A stretch of 64,000 nucleotides of DNA from Cerrena zonata (GCA_038087015.1 JASBNA010000007.1:1426001-1490000), one strand, 5' to 3'; shown: positions 1-8,832, counted from the stretch's first letter. The notes: generated by a model from the letters alone, not told the origin. Translations and numbers: made by a program.

Positions 1-1
1 T

Positions 2-577
2 CGAGTCCACAGAGCGATGGGAGAGAGTGGCGAACAACGCCTGTTCGCCATATTGGCCAACCGAGACCGCGAGTATCGCTCGGCGATGGCACCCAAAGAG
101 GTGCGGCCACAGCGTGATTTTAAATGCATCACGGTGTATGTCGTGGTAAACGGGTTGAAAGGCCTGGCTCTCCTAGACTCCGGAAGCTCTATTGACTGCG
201 TAAGCCCGGAATTCGCGAAGGTAGCAAAGCTACCTACACGACCACTGGACCGGCCAGTTGGGCTACAACTGGGATGCGTTGGGAGTCGCTCTTCCATCAA
301 TTTTGGCTCAAGGACAGAGGTGCTTATGGGCACCAATCGTCAATCAGTATACCTGGATGTGGTCAACATCGACCATTACAATCTGATACTGGGTGTCCCA
401 TTCTTGCAACAATTCGCAATCAAGCTAGACTTCCGCCAGGAGACCATCACGACCGGTACTGAAGTGATCAAGTCACTTCAAGTAGGGGAGGAGGTCCGTA
501 CCGCGAAGCCATTAAAGAGAGTCTACACTGGTACTTCGGCAAAGTACCAATGGGCAGAGAAAGACCAGTACGAATAG
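2..577 (+). CDS. Retrotransposon gag-protease ORF, C-terminal part with retropepsin domain
   Basis: The frame is already open at the window edge, before the ATG at 17, so this is the 3' part of a longer gag-pro ORF. Counting from ATG 17 (186 residues), a retropepsin fold is indicated by the catalytic DSG at residues 54-56 in the context LALLDSGSS, and by the second hydrophobic strand NLILGVPFL at about 122-130 with the family's ILG. Retropepsin dimers mature the Gag-Pol polyprotein inside the virus-like particle. The ORF ends at a TAG (575-577) that is in the same frame as the pol ORF; 13 sense codons separate that stop from the first pol ATG. This makes readthrough into pol possible. No zinc knuckle is visible in the part shown. 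Confidence 0.85.
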   Translation, partial: RVHRAMGESGEQRLFAILANRDREYRSAMAPKEVRPQRDFKCITVYVVVNGLKGLALLDSGSSIDCVSPEFAKVAKLPTRPLDRPVGLQLGCVGSRSSINFGSRTEVLMGTNRQSVYLDVVNIDHYNLILGVPFLQQFAIKLDFRQETITTGTEVIKSLQVGEEVRTAKPLKRVYTGTSAKYQWAEKDQYE

Positions 578-583
578 CAGCCA
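575..583 (+). promoter_or_regulatory. Candidate stop-codon readthrough site UAG-CAG-CCA
   Basis: The stop of the protease ORF is TAG followed by CAG CCA, which fits the type I leaky-terminator consensus UAG-CAR-YYA known from tobamovirus-type readthrough. The downstream frame is the pol frame, open without interruption to 4336. Readthrough would produce a protease-RT fusion. This is inference from context only; a plain nonsense mutation in this copy is the alternative. Confidence 0.5.
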
Positions 584-616
584 AACGGAAGTCAAGATAC
601 CACCGCAGTAAAGTCG

Positions 617-3600
617 ATGTCGACGGTGGTAGAACCGAGCCATTCAAAGGCTGCAACAGTAACGGAAATAGAAGACGAACACTTCACCAACCTGCCAAAC
701 CAACAGGAATGGCAGCATGGTGAAGCAATTGTAGTCGAAAACGGATACGAAGAAGAGAAAAACAGAAAAAACCAGCGAACAATACCGGTGAGACGGGATA
801 GACCATCACACCGAGGTAACCACGTACACAAAAATGGTAAAGAGCAATCGATACCAAGGAGACACTCTAGGATATTGCCCAAACGAGATAGGTTCGAGAA
901 CCTAGGACCGTCAGGGGTGAACGAGCGAGTGGAACAGACAGCCAAGGCAGCAGCTGAGCAACTAACTCAAATGTCCACCCTACATGAGAATGACGTTCCC
1001 CGACTAAGACAGCAATGGATCGAAGGGTGCCAGGACATTATGAACGGAGCGCCATCCAAGTTACCGCCACTAAGGGAAATAAACCACCGGATTCCACTCA
1101 TCGACCCGGAGAAGGTGTATAATTATCACCTTCCGAGGTGTCCAGAAGCAGTGAAAGTAGCACTGTCAGCTAAAATTGAACGATATGAGAAGGCCGGGTG
1201 GTGGAAGAGAGCGGTGGTAACACAAGCTGCACCGATGCTATGTGTACCGAAAAAGAACGGAAAACTGCGGACAGTAGTCGATTGTAGGAAACGGAACGAC
1301 AACACGTTACGAGACGTGACGCCGTTTCCAGACCAAGACGAAATCCGAGCAGATGTAGCCAGGGCGAAATGGAGATCGAAGATTGACCTGTCGGACGCAT
1401 ATGAACAGATCAGAGTGCATCCAGACGATGTGGCAAAAACCGCGTTTGCCACCGTCTACGGTACATTCCAGAGCTACGTCATGCAGCAGGGTGATTGTAA
1501 TGCACCCTCCACGTTCCAAAGACTCATGACATTTGTATTCCGGGATTTCATAGGTAGATTCGTACACGTCTACCTCGATGATATCTTCGTATTTTCGAGT
1601 TCGATTGCAGAGCACGAGGAACACCTCAGACTAGTGTTCGATCGTCTGAGACAGGTAGAACTATACCTGAAATCAGAAAAATGCGACCTATATTCTACGA
1701 GGATGGAATGCCTGGGTCACATTATCGACGACGACGGTATACACGCCGACGAAGATAAGATGACCCGAATAAGGGAGTGGAGGACTCCCCGAAACTACAA
1801 CGACATCGAGAGATTCCTAGGGCTAGTTAACTACGTCGCTCACTTCATGCCTGACTTGTCAGCATATACAGGCCCGCTGCATACCATACAGCGTAACGGT
1901 CACACTTTCGAGTGGAGACCGATTCATCAAGCATGCTTTGACAACATCAAAGCACTTGCGGCTAAAGCCCCTATCTTAAAACCGATCGACCCGTCCAAAG
2001 ACGAGCCCATTTGGGTGGTATGCGATGCCTCCACCCATGGAGTCGGTGCCTACTACGGCCAGGGACCAGACTGGAAGACTTGCCGCCCAGCTGGTTTCAT
2101 GTCAAAAAAGTTCACAACGGCACAACGATCGTATCGAGTGTTCGAGCTAGAAACTATTGCAATCCTCGAAGCACTCCTCAAATGGGAGGACAAACTGCTT
2201 GGCCACCGAGTGAAAGTGGTCACAGACCACAAATCACTGGAGTTCTTCAAGACGCAAGGGCGAATGTCCCACCGCCAGACGCGGTGGATGGAGTTCCTAC
2301 AACGGTTTGATTACGAGATCACATACGTCAAAGGGGAAGAGAATGTGGTAGCGGACTGTCTTTCCCGCTACCACGAATCGGACCTACCATCAGAACTTCA
2401 CCCAAGACATTACTACGTGAACGCTGACGAGAGGCTGGACCCCGACGGAGAGGCCCTCCCCATCGGCAGAGCACAGGAACTACGAGCGATGAGGAACTCA
2501 GAACAGCTCAGGGTTCCTAGAGAAGCGACGGAAGAAAGGGAACTAGAAGCTGAGGAGCTCCGCGGAGCACAGACATCAGGAAAGGGGCCGGAGAGAACCC
2601 CACCCCAAGAGGATCCCACGTGGGCAGAATCGCTCACCACGGGGGACCACCTGGTGGAGGTAATGAAAGCAGACGTGGACGTCGAGAAAGAGGCCAAGGC
2701 CGGATATGTCAACGACAGAGTGCTGGCAAAGATTGTATCGAGACCACTAGAGCACACGTCATTCACATTGAAGGAGGGGCTACTGTATACTCGCAGCCGA
2801 TCTGGGGAGGAGGTACTGTGTGTACCCCACACCAAAGTGGGACACCGATACCTCACCGAGATCGTGATTGAACATGGACATCACACCTTGGGTCACTTGG
2901 GATCACAAAAGACTGAGGAATACATCCGGCGATGGTTCTGGTGGCCTCGGATAGGCCTTGAGATTCGCAAGTACTGTGACAGCTGTGGGACGTGCCAGAC
3001 CATCAAGCCTAGCACACAACTGCCGAGAGGGTTGCTTCACTCAATGCCTATCCCCAACCGACCATGGGGATCATTGGGAATGGACTTCGTCGGTCCGTTC
3101 CCCCCCAGCCAGGGATTCGACTACCTATGGGTGGTAATTTGTCGTCTAACCTCCATGGTACATCTAATACCTATGACAACAACAACGAAAGCTTCAGAAT
3201 TGGCGTGGATTTTCGTGAAGGAGATCGTCAGACTCCATGGACTCCCCGACAACATCGTATCAGATCGTGACTCGAAGTTTACATCCAAATTCTGGCAAGA
3301 GGTACACCGTGTACTTGGGGTGAAGTTGTTGATGTCGACTTCATTTCACCCCCAGACAGACGGTGCGTCTGAGCGAGCTATCAAGACAATCGGACAACTA
3401 CTGCGAGCGATGGTCAGCCCAGACCAACGGGACTGGGTGGAGAAAGTTCCATTGGCCGAGTTCGCACTGAACTCGTCAAAGAATAGCTCTACCACCTACG
3501 CACCATTCGAGCTTAACGGTGGAATGCCCAGACTGGGAATCACCACCAATGTAGGACCGACAGCGCCAGGAGTAGCGGTGTTCACACAGCAGGTTCAAGA

Positions 3601-4336
3601 TAATCTCCTATGTGCACACGACGCAATCATTGAGAGCCGGGTGCTTCAGACCCACTACGCCAACCAGCGCAGGAGGACAGAGCACCCAGAAGGGGAGGAT
3701 GAATCGACATATACCGAAGGTAGCCTGGTATATTTGTCCACGAAAAACTTGGCACTCCCGAAAGGGAGAGCAAAGAAATTGCTACCTAAGTTCCTGGGAC
3801 CGTTCAAAATAGTGAAAGCAAATCAAGAGAAATCGGCGTACGAGCTGGACTTGCCCGTGGAGTTGAGGGTACGGAAGATCTACCCCACATTCCACGCCAG
3901 CCTACTACGGCCATACGTCCCGAACGACGAGGAGATGTTTCCCAAAAGGGAAGCTACAAGGTTCTATGACTTCGGAATGCCAGACGAGACCGAATGGTTC
4001 GTCGACGACCTGATCGGGCACCAGTGGAACGGGAGGACTATACGGTTCCATGTTAAATGGAACCTTGGAGACACCACATGGGAGCCACTGGACGAATGTG
4101 ACAAACTACAGGCTATGGACCGATACCTCGAAGTCATGGGGGTGCAATGGTGGCAGGACCTACCGAGGCACCCAGTGACGAACGCCAAAGCAAGAGAAGT
4201 AGTCAGCAACAGTAGATCAGAGGAGGCTGGGAGCAGGGTGACCGAGACAGTCACCCCCCCAGCCAATATCGAGCCAACTAGACAGACATCGAGTGGGCGA
4301 GTAGTCAAGAGGAGGAAGAGAGCGGATGAAGAATAG
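617..4336 (+). CDS. pol: Retrotransposon Pol: reverse transcriptase, RNase H, integrase, chromodomain
   Basis: 1239 residues from ATG 617, though translation may really enter by readthrough from the protease frame. Domains in order: reverse transcriptase at about 140-400, with the catalytic YLDD near 319-322 and KIDLSDAYEQI upstream; RNase H from about 460, with the first catalytic Asp in VCDASTHG near 470; integrase zinc finger HHCC (H near 755, CDSCGTC near 790); integrase core D,D-35-E with MDFVGPF near 822, SDRDSKF near 883 and GASERAI near 919; and a C-terminal chromodomain-like module beginning WFVDDL near 1126 with FHVKW and TWEPL. The chromodomain places it among chromoviruses, where it can direct integration to marked chromatin. 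The last codons overlap the first ATG of the next ORF by 11 nt. All catalytic residues I looked for are present. Confidence 0.95.
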   Translation: MSTVVEPSHSKAATVTEIEDEHFTNLPNQQEWQHGEAIVVENGYEEEKNRKNQRTIPVRRDRPSHRGNHVHKNGKEQSIPRRHSRILPKRDRFENLGPSGVNERVEQTAKAAAEQLTQMSTLHENDVPRLRQQWIEGCQDIMNGAPSKLPPLREINHRIPLIDPEKVYNYHLPRCPEAVKVALSAKIERYEKAGWWKRAVVTQAAPMLCVPKKNGKLRTVVDCRKRNDNTLRDVTPFPDQDEIRADVARAKWRSKIDLSDAYEQIRVHPDDVAKTAFATVYGTFQSYVMQQGDCNAPSTFQRLMTFVFRDFIGRFVHVYLDDIFVFSSSIAEHEEHLRLVFDRLRQVELYLKSEKCDLYSTRMECLGHIIDDDGIHADEDKMTRIREWRTPRNYNDIERFLGLVNYVAHFMPDLSAYTGPLHTIQRNGHTFEWRPIHQACFDNIKALAAKAPILKPIDPSKDEPIWVVCDASTHGVGAYYGQGPDWKTCRPAGFMSKKFTTAQRSYRVFELETIAILEALLKWEDKLLGHRVKVVTDHKSLEFFKTQGRMSHRQTRWMEFLQRFDYEITYVKGEENVVADCLSRYHESDLPSELHPRHYYVNADERLDPDGEALPIGRAQELRAMRNSEQLRVPREATEERELEAEELRGAQTSGKGPERTPPQEDPTWAESLTTGDHLVEVMKADVDVEKEAKAGYVNDRVLAKIVSRPLEHTSFTLKEGLLYTRSRSGEEVLCVPHTKVGHRYLTEIVIEHGHHTLGHLGSQKTEEYIRRWFWWPRIGLEIRKYCDSCGTCQTIKPSTQLPRGLLHSMPIPNRPWGSLGMDFVGPFPPSQGFDYLWVVICRLTSMVHLIPMTTTTKASELAWIFVKEIVRLHGLPDNIVSDRDSKFTSKFWQEVHRVLGVKLLMSTSFHPQTDGASERAIKTIGQLLRAMVSPDQRDWVEKVPLAEFALNSSKNSSTTYAPFELNGGMPRLGITTNVGPTAPGVAVFTQQVQDNLLCAHDAIIESRVLQTHYANQRRRTEHPEGEDESTYTEGSLVYLSTKNLALPKGRAKKLLPKFLGPFKIVKANQEKSAYELDLPVELRVRKIYPTFHASLLRPYVPNDEEMFPKREATRFYDFGMPDETEWFVDDLIGHQWNGRTIRFHVKWNLGDTTWEPLDECDKLQAMDRYLEVMGVQWWQDLPRHPVTNAKAREVVSNSRSEEAGSRVTETVTPPANIEPTRQTSSGRVVKRRKRADEE

Positions 4337-5912
4337 AGATAGCTTCCGCGGCGGGGGCAAAGCCAAGCGCCGGCTTGATAAGCAACCAGTGCCTGACTCG
4401 CAAATCCCCGAGCGGAAGCTAAACCTTGTATCGGTAACTGATACACGGGGTCTCCTCGCACTGGGGATACTCTCACACCTGACACCGCCGCTTCCTTTTT
4501 CCATTCACTCAATTCAGCGCCATATCATGTCGGACAACAAGAAGCCGGAATCTTCCTTCCACCATTCTCGGGGCTTCAATCGCTCACGTGGTGGGCATTC
4601 GCGGGCATCTGCCCACGCCCACCGCTTCGAGCCATACTCGAACCCTGGACCTGACCGCTACGATCACCACCACCACGATGGTGGTGATCACCGAATCCAC
4701 CGGACTAGTCCTCAGTGGGTGGCTCGTCACCCGCTAGGATTCCACCATGACCGCGGCTGCGAGCAATGTGCTCAGCAGCGGCGGCATGTGACCGAGGCTA
4801 TTAGAACAGAACCGGAACTGGCTGCCAGGATCGCCCAAGCTAGTCTTGACGACCCAGAAGCCCTACGTGCAGAAGTAGAGGACGCACGACGAAACTGGTC
4901 ATTGTGCCAAGATGACCTGGAGGACTGCGAGCGAGAGCTCGACAACACATGGCGTGAGCTGGAGAGGGTACAGTCCGAGATCGGCGAAGAACGTCGTCGA
5001 CGGGACCAAGCCCCCTCCACCACACCGAGGGAACGAGCGCCTCGACAGGCAGGGACACTGTCAAACCCTGCGATACAATTGGACTCTGCGCGGCAGACGA
5101 TAGGGCTACTCCAGCAACAACTCGCGGAGGCTGGGAGGGCGAGAGACAACTATCGTCTCCACACCGAGGAACTCACCACCCACCTGCTGAGACTAGGCCA
5201 CAGCGTGGTGGCAGCATCCGGAGCGGACGCCTCCACCACCCTGCCGCGACCATTTTTTTCAGTTACGAACCCCGCGCCTGGCGGGAACCCTTCGTACGTG
5301 GTTCCCAACCAGGACGCCGACGTCGAGATGGGTGATGGCAATACTGCCCCACCCTCTTACCAGAACCGAACATTTGTGCTAGGAAGCACGGGTGCTCTCA
5401 CTAGACAACGCGCGGACATTTTTGATATGTCCACCGACGAAGGCGAGGAGGTCGAGTCCGACGAAGAGGACTTCGACGACGACGGCGACATCGGGAGGCC
5501 CAAAGCTTCCAGCAAGGGGAAGAAGGGTAAGATGGTCGCGAAACTGCCTCCCTTACCCCCGACAGCGGGTGCACTAGCCAGCCGCCCCCAAGATCGCCCA
5601 ACCCCTGCAGGCCCTAGAGCGGACCGACGCAATTGGCCGGTCCCTCGGGCCTCATGGGATTCCAACCCTCTCCCAGCAGACCGCGAGAGGTGGGGGGACG
5701 AATCGTCTCGAGCCCGAGGCAGCGACATTGGCCCGGGGATCGACCAGCATACCAGCAGGGGTGGCGTGGTGCGGGTCGAAGTGGCCCACCACCACCACCA
5801 TCCAATTTTTCTGAGAGGGGGGGGAGGAACCGACCACCAGCTCCACCGGCGAGACTCGTGGCCAGGAACCTGCCAATACAACACATCGAGTTCAACGGAA
5901 TACCATGGGTAG
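4326..5912 (+). CDS. Extra retrotransposon ORF in env position, 5' segment
   Basis: An open frame of 528 codons starts at ATG 4326, overlapping the pol stop. The ATG at 4527 is a more likely real start: it has a clean leader and sits 10 nt after a splice-acceptor-like site (pyrimidine-rich tract ending TTCAG at 4513-4517). From 4527 the protein begins with a His- and Gly-rich stretch and a CEQC pair, then a long coiled coil (about 4800-5200) rich in Glu, Arg, Leu and Gln. An acidic segment (EGEEVESDEEDFDDD, about 5440-5490) follows, then a Lys- and Pro-rich linker. I do not recognise a family. The position between pol and the 3' LTR is where env or additional ORFs lie in retroelements, but no signal peptide or membrane span is seen, so a classical envelope is unlikely. 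The natural-looking protein appears to continue in another frame near 5740-5830. Confidence 0.6.
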   Translation: MKNRDSFRGGGKAKRRLDKQPVPDSQIPERKLNLVSVTDTRGLLALGILSHLTPPLPFSIHSIQRHIMSDNKKPESSFHHSRGFNRSRGGHSRASAHAHRFEPYSNPGPDRYDHHHHDGGDHRIHRTSPQWVARHPLGFHHDRGCEQCAQQRRHVTEAIRTEPELAARIAQASLDDPEALRAEVEDARRNWSLCQDDLEDCERELDNTWRELERVQSEIGEERRRRDQAPSTTPRERAPRQAGTLSNPAIQLDSARQTIGLLQQQLAEAGRARDNYRLHTEELTTHLLRLGHSVVAASGADASTTLPRPFFSVTNPAPGGNPSYVVPNQDADVEMGDGNTAPPSYQNRTFVLGSTGALTRQRADIFDMSTDEGEEVESDEEDFDDDGDIGRPKASSKGKKGKMVAKLPPLPPTAGALASRPQDRPTPAGPRADRRNWPVPRASWDSNPLPADRERWGDESSRARGSDIGPGIDQHTSRGGVVRVEVAHHHHHPIFLRGGGGTDHQLHRRDSWPGTCQYNTSSSTEYHG

Positions 5913-7063
5913 CTAGACGGATCCCTCGTGAACCAATCGTAGCAAGCCTACATGGCCAAGAAAAGTACGAACACGAGAGGACCCGAGGTTTGAACGCTCC
6001 GAGACCCGCTCTACAACCCGGTGAAATACCACCTGGGTTTGTAGCCGCGAACGTCACTACCTCCGAGGTGCTTAGGAACCTCATGGAGAGGGCTTCGGTA
6101 CCCACCAACCCTGGGGCACGAGATGTGGTGGACATACTCGGTGACCTTAGAAACGTCGCCGGTAGAGCACTGCACCCTCGTCATGAACTAGAAAATATCG
6201 TCATGAACGAATACATCGGGAAACCAGCATGGGCAGGTGGCAAAGCCCACCTAAAGCAGAACAAGAAGGGTGCTACTGCAGCACCCCCTTCGTCCACTGC
6301 GCCTGCAGCAATCGAGACGAACTTGCCAATCCCAGCTGAGGGCAGCATACCAGATCCCGCCCCCACAACTGAGGATACGTTGATGGACACCGACCTGGAT
6401 GGGCCGGTTTCCAGTCGCGGACCGACGTCACAAGGGATGGTCCCTAGAGTAGAGGAAGCGGCTGCCCCTGCGTCCGAACTCGAACTGGGACTCGTAGGGA
6501 ATAATGCGCCTGGGGTGGAAGGCAGCACCGAGACAACTACGTCCCCGGTGCACACCAACCCACCCGACTCAGCCATGTCTACCCCAGGAACCTCTAGCAT
6601 TGAAGGGATGATCCTGGAAGGGTTTAACATACCTGACCCTGATCTGGCAAGAGAGTTCATGACGTTGCTGGATTCTGCGGAATCCCCATTGCAACGACCC
6701 GACCCTACACTGTGGGAGGAATTCGTAACCCATCGCCCTGGAATGTCTATATTCGGCATTCCAATGGACAACTTGATGGACAACCATCGTCAACTGCGTA
6801 GAGGGTTCCTGGCAGTGGTGCGTCGCACCCCTCGACCCCGATCGATACACTCTGCGTATCTGGCGATCCAAGCCTTACGAGACCACTGGGTAGAACATCC
6901 TGGGTTCGTAGCGGCCCTACCCGGATCGAATACCGAGATGACGACGGACGAGTTCACCGATCCATCCAGGATCGTCTCCCACTTAACCACGCATGGAGTC
7001 CACCCCAACGAGTTGGACGATATCACCTCACTCCTGAACTACGTTCGTGACGCCTCTCAATAG
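5618..7063 (+). CDS. Extra retrotransposon ORF, 3' segment in -1 frame
   Basis: This frame opens after a TAG at 5615-5617 and runs to the TAG at 7061-7063. It has no early ATG (the first candidate start at 5633 is TTG), which suggests it is the continuation of the preceding ORF after a -1 change of frame. The overlap in which both frames are open is 5618-5912, and an 8-G run at 5817-5824 is a natural slip point. The predicted sequence has a Pro-rich start, then a conserved-looking block containing LPIQHIEFNGIPW and EIPPGFVAANV, a low-complexity Thr/Pro/Glu region, and a C-terminal globular-looking part ending ITSLLNYVRDASQ. No family recognised. It ends about 130 bp before the polypurine tract, so it belongs to the element. 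Confidence 0.55.
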   Translation, partial: SGPTQLAGPSGLMGFQPSPSRPREVGGRIVSSPRQRHWPGDRPAYQQGWRGAGRSGPPPPPSNFSERGGRNRPPAPPARLVARNLPIQHIEFNGIPWVARRIPREPIVASLHGQEKYEHERTRGLNAPRPALQPGEIPPGFVAANVTTSEVLRNLMERASVPTNPGARDVVDILGDLRNVAGRALHPRHELENIVMNEYIGKPAWAGGKAHLKQNKKGATAAPPSSTAPAAIETNLPIPAEGSIPDPAPTTEDTLMDTDLDGPVSSRGPTSQGMVPRVEEAAAPASELELGLVGNNAPGVEGSTETTTSPVHTNPPDSAMSTPGTSSIEGMILEGFNIPDPDLAREFMTLLDSAESPLQRPDPTLWEEFVTHRPGMSIFGIPMDNLMDNHRQLRRGFLAVVRRTPRPRSIHSAYLAIQALRDHWVEHPGFVAALPGSNTEMTTDEFTDPSRIVSHLTTHGVHPNELDDITSLLNYVRDASQ

Positions 7064-7088
7064 AGGTCACACTCACTCGAGCTGCGCT

Positions 7089-7221
7089 GGCGTCGCTCCC
7101 GCACATTGACAAGGGAAGGATAGGATTTGGTCTAGAGGGGGAGGGTGTAAGGGCGTCGCTCCCGCACATTGACAAGGGAAGGATAGGATTTGGTCTAGAG
7201 GGGGAGGGTGTAAGGGCGTCG
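7089..7221 (+). repeat. 63-bp tandem duplication containing the polypurine tract
   Basis: Two identical 63-bp units occupy 7089-7151 and 7152-7214, followed by the first 7 bases of a third unit (GGCGTCG, 7215-7221). Each unit starts GGCGTCG and ends with the polypurine tract plus TGTAAG. The same 7-mer GGCGTCG also occurs just inside the LTR, so the duplication is bounded by microhomology. Confidence 0.95.
7197..7208 (+). other. Polypurine tract (plus-strand primer site)
   Basis: The purine run AGAGGGGGAGGG lies immediately before TGTAAG, as expected for the RNase H-resistant primer of plus-strand synthesis next to the 3' LTR of a Ty3-type element. An identical copy is at 7134-7145 in the upstream repeat unit. 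Confidence 0.8.
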
Positions 7222-7229
7222 ATCTTGAG

Positions 7230-7251
7230 GACCTTCCTTATTAGGAAGGTC
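7230..7251. repeat. Inverted repeat in LTR, hairpin 1
   Basis: A 22-nt inverted repeat: GACCTTCCT pairs with AGGAAGGTC across a short TATT-like centre. It sits 21 bases into the LTR, in U3 if transcription starts further downstream. Confidence 0.85.
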
Positions 7252-7273
7252 GAGTAGAACTGTATAGTTATGT

Positions 7274-7304
7274 GCGGTGGCTACCTTATAAGGTAGCCCA
7301 CCGC
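7274..7304. repeat. Inverted repeat in LTR, hairpin 2
   Basis: A 31-nt near-perfect palindrome: GCGGTGGCTACCTTA pairs with TAAGGTAGCCCACCGC, with a single-base bulge. The TTATAA at its centre could also serve as a TATA-like element. Confidence 0.85.
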
Positions 7305-7479
7305 AGACGGACACACTAGCTTAACATCACTGTATCATCGTATTGTCTATATAGACCGTGTCTGACGTACGGTGCCCCGTGTGATAACTAAGCGAACTCT
7401 TACAGTTCTCAAGTACAAAGAGTCACAAACTTACCAATGTTATCAGTAACTAGATGAAGAAAAGTAAACATAACTTACA

Positions 7480-8832
7480 TTGCCAGTGAGAGAAGTTGGG
7501 ACCCCATGCATAGGATGTGTCAGCAAATGACCTGTTCGAAGGTGAGTGTAGTGGACAAGCCCGGATATCACAAGTCCGTTGGTTGCATGGCATATATACA
7601 GTTATGAACTGATGATGATGTCATCCAGTGTTGACGTCTCGAAGGGTCGAAGCTCCGATCATGGCGAAATCTGGGCTTTTTCTTAGATCACAAACGGTAC
7701 GTCTTATTCTGCTCTCAACTAACCTCGTTCACTCTACTCCATACAGACCAGAGGGACTCGGGAGTGCGGCGATGCAACGTCGTCATTTGCCCCACTCAGA
7801 TTGGAACACACTCTCCTCACCTCCCTTCCCTCTCGACTTTACCTCCTTACACCGATTCCAACTGCTCTCCTCACATCAAACTAACTCTTCTTACCTTAAG
7901 CAGACTCTCTCGAATTCTTGACTCTCGAGCGTAAAGGTGACTTCGAGAGGAAATGCATTCCATCAACATGCATGTTTCCAACGGTCCTGTCGTTTACAGC
8001 TCTAGTGCATTTAACATCAAGGTTGTTGCTCTCATTTCGACGAGTTGACAACTGTCGCGTCCAGTGCGCTCATGGACCTTGTCATTCACAAACAAGAAAA
8101 ACCGAGGGTATGTTGAAAAGTCTGCAAACTGAGGTCTATACTCGGCCACCATGCGAAGTCCCGTTATCCCTTCCAATTATCCCTTCGTTCGCTCCTTGCT
8201 CACATCTGACGCTCCGGCCGGTACACGCGGTGTCGACATTATGAGTGGTGTCGCCACCTGCATATTTCCCCTTAACCTTCTCGGACCCTCCTGCGGTATC
8301 AACGATGTTTCAAGTAATAAATATGTCGATTAGTATCACACATTTGAAATAGCTCATTAGTTTTACTTGAGCTTGTTCTATACTTGGGTCGAAAAAAATA
8401 CTTTTATTATAATAATTTACTTGAACAAGGTACAACTGTCCTGTTAGCTGCTTGAGAGATGAGATACACTTGCGCAAGTACAAAAAGGACACAAAAAGCA
8501 CAAGTTTGTCCGCAAGCAGCGTGTAGGTTTGCTGATGCTGTATTGGGAAGAACGCAAGAACGTCAGCGCCAGCGCGATCATTTTTTACGAGGTCTTGATG
8601 TGATAAAATGATATTATTTCATTAGTACACTTATTCATATTTGAGGTAGAAATATTCACTCGTGGAATAAAGTGAATTCGCCCAGAAATCATAATAAATA
8701 TCATTGCATAAATGGTAACAGCTGTACGTATCGTACTGGTATGACATGTCGAGAATAGCATATGCAATGCACGGTCAACAACGAATTACGGGAAAGGAAA
8801 ACAGTCACGATATATTACTAGTTATTTATGTA
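7480..8832. other. Intergenic, no convincing gene
   Basis: Between the LTR and the next gene I see only short open frames. One stretch resembles a spliced fragment: a GTACGT donor near 7696 and a CATACAG acceptor near 7747, with CTAAC between them. The flanking peptide is short and unrecognised. The right half is AT-rich. Confidence 0.5.

Larger units (their letters stand above)
1..7479 (+). mobile_element. Ty3/gypsy chromovirus-type LTR retrotransposon, 5' end outside window
   Basis: From left to right the sequence shows the end of a gag-protease ORF with a retropepsin DSG motif, a pol ORF in the order RT, RNase H, integrase, chromodomain (the Ty3/gypsy order, not copia), a further long ORF, a purine tract and a sequence starting TGTAAG and ending CTTACA that I take as the 3' LTR. 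Gag, primer binding site and 5' LTR must lie to the left. Coding capacity of pol is intact over 1239 codons, which suggests a young copy, but the third ORF carries a frame change near 5820. The right end depends on the LTR call; an alternative CTTACA at 7399-7404 would shorten it. Confidence 0.92.
7209..7479 (+). repeat. 3' LTR (271 bp, boundaries inferred)
   Basis: It begins TGTAAG directly after the polypurine tract and ends CTTACA at 7474-7479, a perfect 6-bp terminal inverted repeat of the TG...CA type. The 5' LTR needed to confirm the edges is outside the window. A second CTTACA at 7399-7404 would give a 196-bp LTR instead. Two strong palindromes lie in its first 100 bases. Confidence 0.65.

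Noticed and set aside
3964..4512. 182-codon minus-strand frame opposite the end of pol
   Set aside because: It is the shadow of the pol chromodomain and the start of the next ORF; composition is that of an antisense frame.
5357..5884. 175-codon minus-strand frame within the extra retrotransposon ORF
   Set aside because: Trp-, Pro- and Ser-rich antisense of the low-complexity region; no start context and no domain.
7628..7921. 97-codon frame downstream of the LTR with a possible GTACGT..ACAG intron
   Set aside because: The peptide is short, unrecognised and without a downstream continuation.
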